Source: Chamaecyparis obtusa (lineage: Eukaryota > Streptophyta > Pinopsida > Cupressales > Cupressaceae). From it: 64,000 nucleotides of DNA. The DNA is taken from NCBI GenBank assembly GCA_027943335.1, contig BSBK01001874.1, positions 1 through 64,000 of the forward strand. Direction: 5' to 3'. Shown here piece by piece: positions 59,601 through 64,000 of this stretch (positions are counted from its first letter, which is position 1; every line of letters starts with the position of its first letter). Both the position numbers and the translations under genes were made by a program. Below the pieces are notes generated by a model. The model did no database searches. It had not been told where the DNA came from and was given only the letters and a program-made list of their open reading frames with translations.

Positions 59601-61240
59601 TGTAGTCTTTGGTTCAACTTGAGAAATCAAACAAATTTCTTCTCTATCTTTTCATCTAGTCATTACTCCTTCATTAGAATCACCAATAATTTTATTTTCA
59701 GGACGGCTATTCTTTACATACCTTGGAGTCTTAGGAACCTTAGTAGCCTCACTTGTGTCAACATCACAAGTCTCTTTTTCACATTCTTCTTCAGCTAGTT
59801 TTTCTTCTTCTATAGTAGCACCAACCTCTTTGATCTCTATAATCTGATTATTGTCATACATTCTTTCTTGTATCTGAAACTTTTCATCTATCCTTACATT
59901 GTTACTTTCAATCATCTTTCTTAATCTCAGATTGAATTTTTTTTAAGTCTTTCTCTTGGTAGAGTAACAAAGAAAAATTCCTTCATCACTTCTAGCATCA
60001 AAGTTTCCTATCTCATCATCTCTCTTGATATAACAGTTACTACCAAATATTCTAAAATATTTTATAGTAGGAGTATTATCAAACCACAATTCATAAGGAG
60101 TCTTACTTGTACCTTCTCTAATTTTAACTCTGTTCAATGTATACATTGATGTCCCAACATCCTCCAATCTACATGAGATACATTTCCTTCAAGCAAAATT
60201 GTCCTAGTAGCATCAAGTATAGTCATGTTTCTTCACTCTGCTATCCCATTTTGTTGTGGAGTCCTAGGAGAAAATGTCTATCTCTTTATTCCATGCTCTT
60301 CACAATATGAATTGAATAAGTCTGAGGTAAACTCTCCACCTCTATCTGACCTTAGACACTTAATCTTTAAACCTGATTCACTCTCTGCTTTTTCTTTGAA
60401 CAACTTGAATTTATCAAATGCTTCTAATTTTTCTTTCAAATAAGTAACCCACATCATTCTAGAAAAGTCATCAACAAAAAGTATGAAATACATTTCACCA
60501 TAGTATGATCTTTTCCTTGTAGGTCCACATAGATCTATACGTACCAAATCTAGCTTTCCTTTTGATGTATATGCTTTGCTTTTGTAACTACTTCTAGTAT
60601 ACTTTTCCATAACACATTCTCTTCATATAGTGTTAGATGGTTTCACAATCTTTGGCAGATCTCTTACTGCATTAGCCATACTTGCCTTCACAATGTTATC
60701 AAAATTAACATGAAAAAATATTCTATGCCATAACCAACTGTCATCTACCTTTGCAAAAAAATAGGAGGCTCCAGATGTATTTAATTCAAATACATTACCT
60801 TTAGATTTAGTACCGGTTGCAAATAGCTTAACTACCTTACTTTTGATAAACATTTACCATTAACAAAAATTAATTGAAACTCTTTATCCATTAACTTTCC
60901 AACACTCAACAAGTTATGTTTCAATCTGTCAACAAGCATCACATTATCTGTATTAGTCTTTCCATCCAAAGTAATATATCCTATGCCTATGATAGGTTTA
61001 GGAAGATTGTCTCCAAATCTCACAACACCACCATCATACTTCATTAATTGAATAAACTTGTTTCTATCTCCAGTCATATGATGTGAACAACCACTATCTA
61101 TAATCCATTCAGTTTTCTTCTCAGCATGAGATACTAAAGCATTTTCCTCATGCACTGGTTCATCTCTAATAGAAACAAATCCAATCTCTTCATAATCTAA
61201 ATCATCATCATCAGAAATGCCTTCACTAGCACAATAACAT
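59601..61240 (-). pseudogene. Protease and integrase of element C
   Basis: Protease (61155-60832) has WIIDSGCSHHMTGD. The integrase finger (about 60740-60610) and core (60610-60278, with RIDLCGPTRKR, FVDDFSRMMWV and CLRSDRGGEF) lie in a second frame, then QNGIA-type sequence and a linker (59915-59652) in further frames. Two or more indels are therefore present. The linker is acidic, as in B and I. Confidence 0.82.
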
Positions 61241-62178
61241 TCTTTATCCCTTTTAAACTTGGAAAAATTAGGTTTGTACTTAGGAACTCTTATAGGACAT
61301 CTAGATGCAAAATGACCTACCTTATTACATTACAAGCATTTCAAGGGTAACTTGCCTTCAAATTTACCCTTACCTCTCTTGTCTCTTCTAGCAATCAGTG
61401 CAACAAGTTCATCCATCTTTCTTTCCTCTACCATTATCTCTTCCCATTCCTCAGCATACTTACCAAGCTCTTCTTTTAGGTCTTCACTGTTGGTGCTCGG
61501 AAGTGCAGACATTTTCTTGTGTGTAGATGCCTTAAATGCAGATTCCATTTTAGGTACCGAATATCCCATTTCAATAGCCTCAAAGGTAGTTAGCTTTGCA
61601 ATTAACATCTCTCTACTAAAATTCAGAGTTAAGGGTATAGTCTCTTGAATAGACATGGCCTTGAACTTGTATATAGGTGTCAATGATCTAAGGATCTTCG
61701 CAACAACTTCTTCATCATAAGTGCCTCCACAATTTATGATTCCAACCAAAAATTATGTAACCCTTTGAACATAAGCCCTAATGCTTTCATCATTCTTCAT
61801 TTGCAACTTCTCCATCTTGGTTTTCCAATTTTGTAACTTCTCTTTCTTGGTATATTTCTCTCCTTCATATAATGCTTCTAACCATCTCCAAATATCATAT
61901 GTCAAATCCAAGTCTTTAACTTTCGTAAACTCACCTTCAAATAGTGTGCTTATTAGTGCTTCCCTTGTGACCATGTTGTATGAGAATACCTTTGTTTCAT
62001 CATCAATAGCTGATGGAAAATCACTCTCAGTCTTTATAGCCACCTTATTCTTTGTGATCAACCAATAGTCAATGCCCAAACATATAAAATGAGTTTGCAT
62101 CTTGTTCTTCCAACTGCCAAAGTTTTCAAGATCAAATTTTGGACCATCCTTCCTATAGAGTGCCATCTCCAAGATCAC
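61241..62178 (-). pseudogene. Gag of element C
   Basis: The frame starts near ATG 62164 (MALYRKDGPKFDLENFGSW...). It is read to about 61330, broken by TAA at 61750-61752. A zinc knuckle follows near 61330-61290 (C-NKVGHFASRCP, with a TAA just before its second Cys region). An acidic tail leads into protease. Gag similarity to elements B and I is in layout and in the SIQE and LTFE segments. Confidence 0.8.
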
Positions 62179-62217
62179 CTCAAGTTGTTAATCTTTCTCT
62201 CTAAGGACCACAAGCAT

Positions 62218-62227
62218 TGATACCAAT
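62218..62227 (-). promoter_or_regulatory. Primer-binding site of element C
   Basis: On the minus strand ATTGGTATCA follows the LTR directly, matching the first part of the initiator-Met-type site. Confidence 0.78.
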
Positions 62228-63487
62228 TGTTAGGAATAAAAGTCCAAAATACAACTGAGAGGGGGGGGTGAATCAATTGCATGGAAGATTATTAAACTTT
62301 AAACTTTAAGTAGTAGCCATATTAGATTCAATGAACACAATGAATGCCAATACAATAACACAATATTTTGGTCTCAGGAAACCCTGTTAAAGGTAAAAAA
62401 CCTAGTGGGAATTAGCACCCACAAATGATCTACTAAGAGTATAGTATCCTTGTTAGAAGATTTAACCCTGTTAGGAGCTTATTGAAACATTACAGTACAT
62501 AGTCCTTGTTAGAGGACATGCCCTATTAGGAGTCAAGAAGAAAGGGAGGGATCACTGCCCAAGGTTCACTGCCCAAAGAAGATTAAATCCACCTTCAGAA
62601 CTCACTGTTCGCAACACAAGTGTATATGAAGAAATACAAAATCTTTTTGAATTGTTTGACAACAACTATCTTTTCTTGATCAGTTCCAATGAAGTACACT
62701 AGTAAACCTCTTCTCTACATACAATAGATAGAAGCTCATAGCTTTCAAAAAATCTTTATATCACCTTTTTCCCATCCATTTATTTTCCAAAGAAAAGACC
62801 TGTCATTTATACCTTATTATGTTTCTCATGATCAAGTCGGCCCATAAGCCTTTCCTAATTACAAATAATTACATAAACCCTTGCTAAGATACACACGGTA
62901 TCTAAAACAAATATACAATGATTACATTACAATATTTAAGGAACAACATCCTTAATTTATGTTTTCTAAGAAAAACACATGCTACATCTCCTAGGTTGGC
63001 TTCCAAATAGGTCTTCTCCAGAACACACACCACAAATAACATCACCAATAATTATGTACCTTGCATTGATGAATGAACATCCTCCAGTACCTTGTCAATC
63101 ATCCCTCAAGCTCGCATACCTTGAATCCATATCATCTAGAAGATATACCAAAAACACAAAGACTAACTTTGTCATTTCTTACTGTCACAGTCCAGTGACC
63201 AGTCTTCACCAAAACATTTGTAACTCATCCAATATGAAACATTACATGATGCAATATTGGATATAAGATCACAACTTCTTCCTAAACTCTTATCTGACAT
63301 CACAACATCTGAAACATCTGTACAATGTTTGTACATTGTGATAACTAGCATGTTCTCCTCACAAAAATATATGTTGACATCAATGACAAAACACAAATGA
63401 CAACAATATGAGTGCCCATTTAGTAACATAGTGATTAAACATATAAAATGTCTCAATCACCTCCCCATGCATTAGCAATATCCAATA
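62228..63487 (-). repeat. 5' LTR of element C
   Basis: On the plus strand it runs from TGTTAGGAATAAA to TATCCAATA, where the partner has TATCCAACA, so the CA end has become TA. It matches 56558-57802 along its length. Confidence 0.9.
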
Positions 63488-63490
63488 GAT

Positions 63491-64000
63491 ATTTTTCTCT
63501 TGTTTACCTTATCCACTAGCCATTTATTTTACTCTCTTAGCCAATGTAGTGGAAGTAGATCTTGTATATTTTGTTGTGGCTACTACAGGTGGCTTATCCA
63601 ATGAAATACTCATTTCACTAGGCTTAGTGATATCTTCATCAACATTTTGAATATCTAGTACAGGGGTTTCTTTGGATGTCAAATGTGGTATAGCTAACAC
63701 TTCCTTCTGTCTAATGTCTCTCATAGCTTTTATTGTTTGATTTGCAATGTTAGAATCATCTTCTCTCATACCTATTTCCTTTAATATCTTCTTGATAGAT
63801 GTGTCCAACCTTTTCTTAGCTGACTTTTTCAACTTTGATTGGTGTGTTGTGCTGGAAATTTCTTCAAATGTTCCAAATCTAGGAATTTTGGAATCTAATT
63901 CGTATCTCAAAATTCTGCTTACATATCCTTAAATTGCCTCTTTAGACACTTCATAATCTAGAGGGTCTATAAATTCAATTATTGGTTCTACTGCTTCAAT
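63491..64000 (-). pseudogene. ORF2-like protein of element D, central part (enters from window edge)
   Basis: On the minus strand the frame enters at the window edge and stays open except for a TAA near 63930 (likely from CAA) until a TAA near 63524. It includes DPLDYEVSKEA, then RYELDSKIPRFGTFEEI (about 63915-63865), followed by Lys-rich helical sequence. The motif DYE followed by RFGT[FY]EE also occurs at about 20470-20575 in element A with similar spacing. After 63524 one short segment runs into insertion C. Function unknown. Confidence 0.55.

Larger units (their letters stand above)
56558..63487 (-). mobile_element. Element C: SIRE-like Ty1/copia retrotransposon, decayed
   Basis: LTRs of 1245 and 1260 bp, primer-binding site at 62218-62227 and polypurine tract beside the 3' LTR (minus strand AAAGGGGGAGAT). 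Flanks are GATAG (56553-56557) and GATAT (63488-63492), a 4-of-5 match, so the target-site duplication has probably mutated. Gag, protease, integrase, RT and RNase H are all traceable but frameshifts separate them. It interrupts ORF2 of element D. Confidence 0.9.
53007..64000 (-). mobile_element. Element D: non-autonomous LTR retrotransposon with ORF2, continues past the window
   Basis: A 3' LTR (53007 to about 54655) is followed, in minus orientation, by a purine tract and an ORF related to ORF2 of element A. The interior is split by element C. The 5' part, where gag would be, lies outside the window. No Pol domain is seen between the LTR and the window edge apart from those of nested C. The LTR ends with the C-tract and CTCTCAAT motif seen in SIRE-like LTRs. 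Confidence 0.55.

Overview
The window is plant nuclear DNA: AT-rich, without prokaryotic operons or rRNA/tRNA genes, and almost wholly built of nested LTR retrotransposons. Primer-binding sites throughout match plant initiator-Met tRNA (TGGTATCAGAGC type). Ty1/copia elements of SIRE-like and Tork-like type, a chromovirus and a Tat-type Ty3/gypsy element are recognisable. This suggests a large-genome seed plant; I cannot name the species, and I see no convincing host gene.

Layout, left to right. (1) 1-2683: 3' part of a non-autonomous element G with four zinc knuckles and a 3' LTR. (2) 2684-3597: unassigned. (3) 3598-33201: non-autonomous element A, with a truncated 5' LTR, a coiled-coil gag with five zinc knuckles, a very long unrecognised ORF2 and a 3' LTR (31972-33201), but no protease, integrase or reverse transcriptase. 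A is split by three later insertions: non-coding LTR element E (3773-11173), minus-strand chromovirus F (12049-18376, TSD GATGA) and minus-strand SIRE-like copia B (20838-28633, TSD CTATA). (4) About 33202-53006: an old Tat-type gypsy element on the plus strand, interrupted by minus-strand Tork-like copia H (33871-46038, TSD TGACA), itself interrupted by young plus-strand SIRE-like copia I (35387-42391, TSD TAATG). (5) 53007 to the end: minus-strand element D, whose internal ORF resembles ORF2 of A, interrupted by minus-strand SIRE-like copia C (56558-63487).

Two observations stand out. First, A and D lack pol but carry related long ORFs (motifs DYE...RFGT[FY]EE and IPxxLYxK, then an acidic region and a coiled coil), which looks like a family of non-autonomous retrotransposons with an undescribed second protein, probably mobilised by SIRE-type elements with similar LTR ends. 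Second, the gag-pol genes of F, H and I each lie in one uninterrupted reading frame (about 1502, 1321 and 1416 residues) and are broken only by stop codons. Nearly all of these fit C-to-T change at CAG, CGA, CAA or TGG codons, and Cys-to-Tyr changes in zinc knuckles fit the same process. This is what deamination of methylated cytosine in silenced transposons would leave.

Boundaries and counts were read by eye; no alignment or database search was run.
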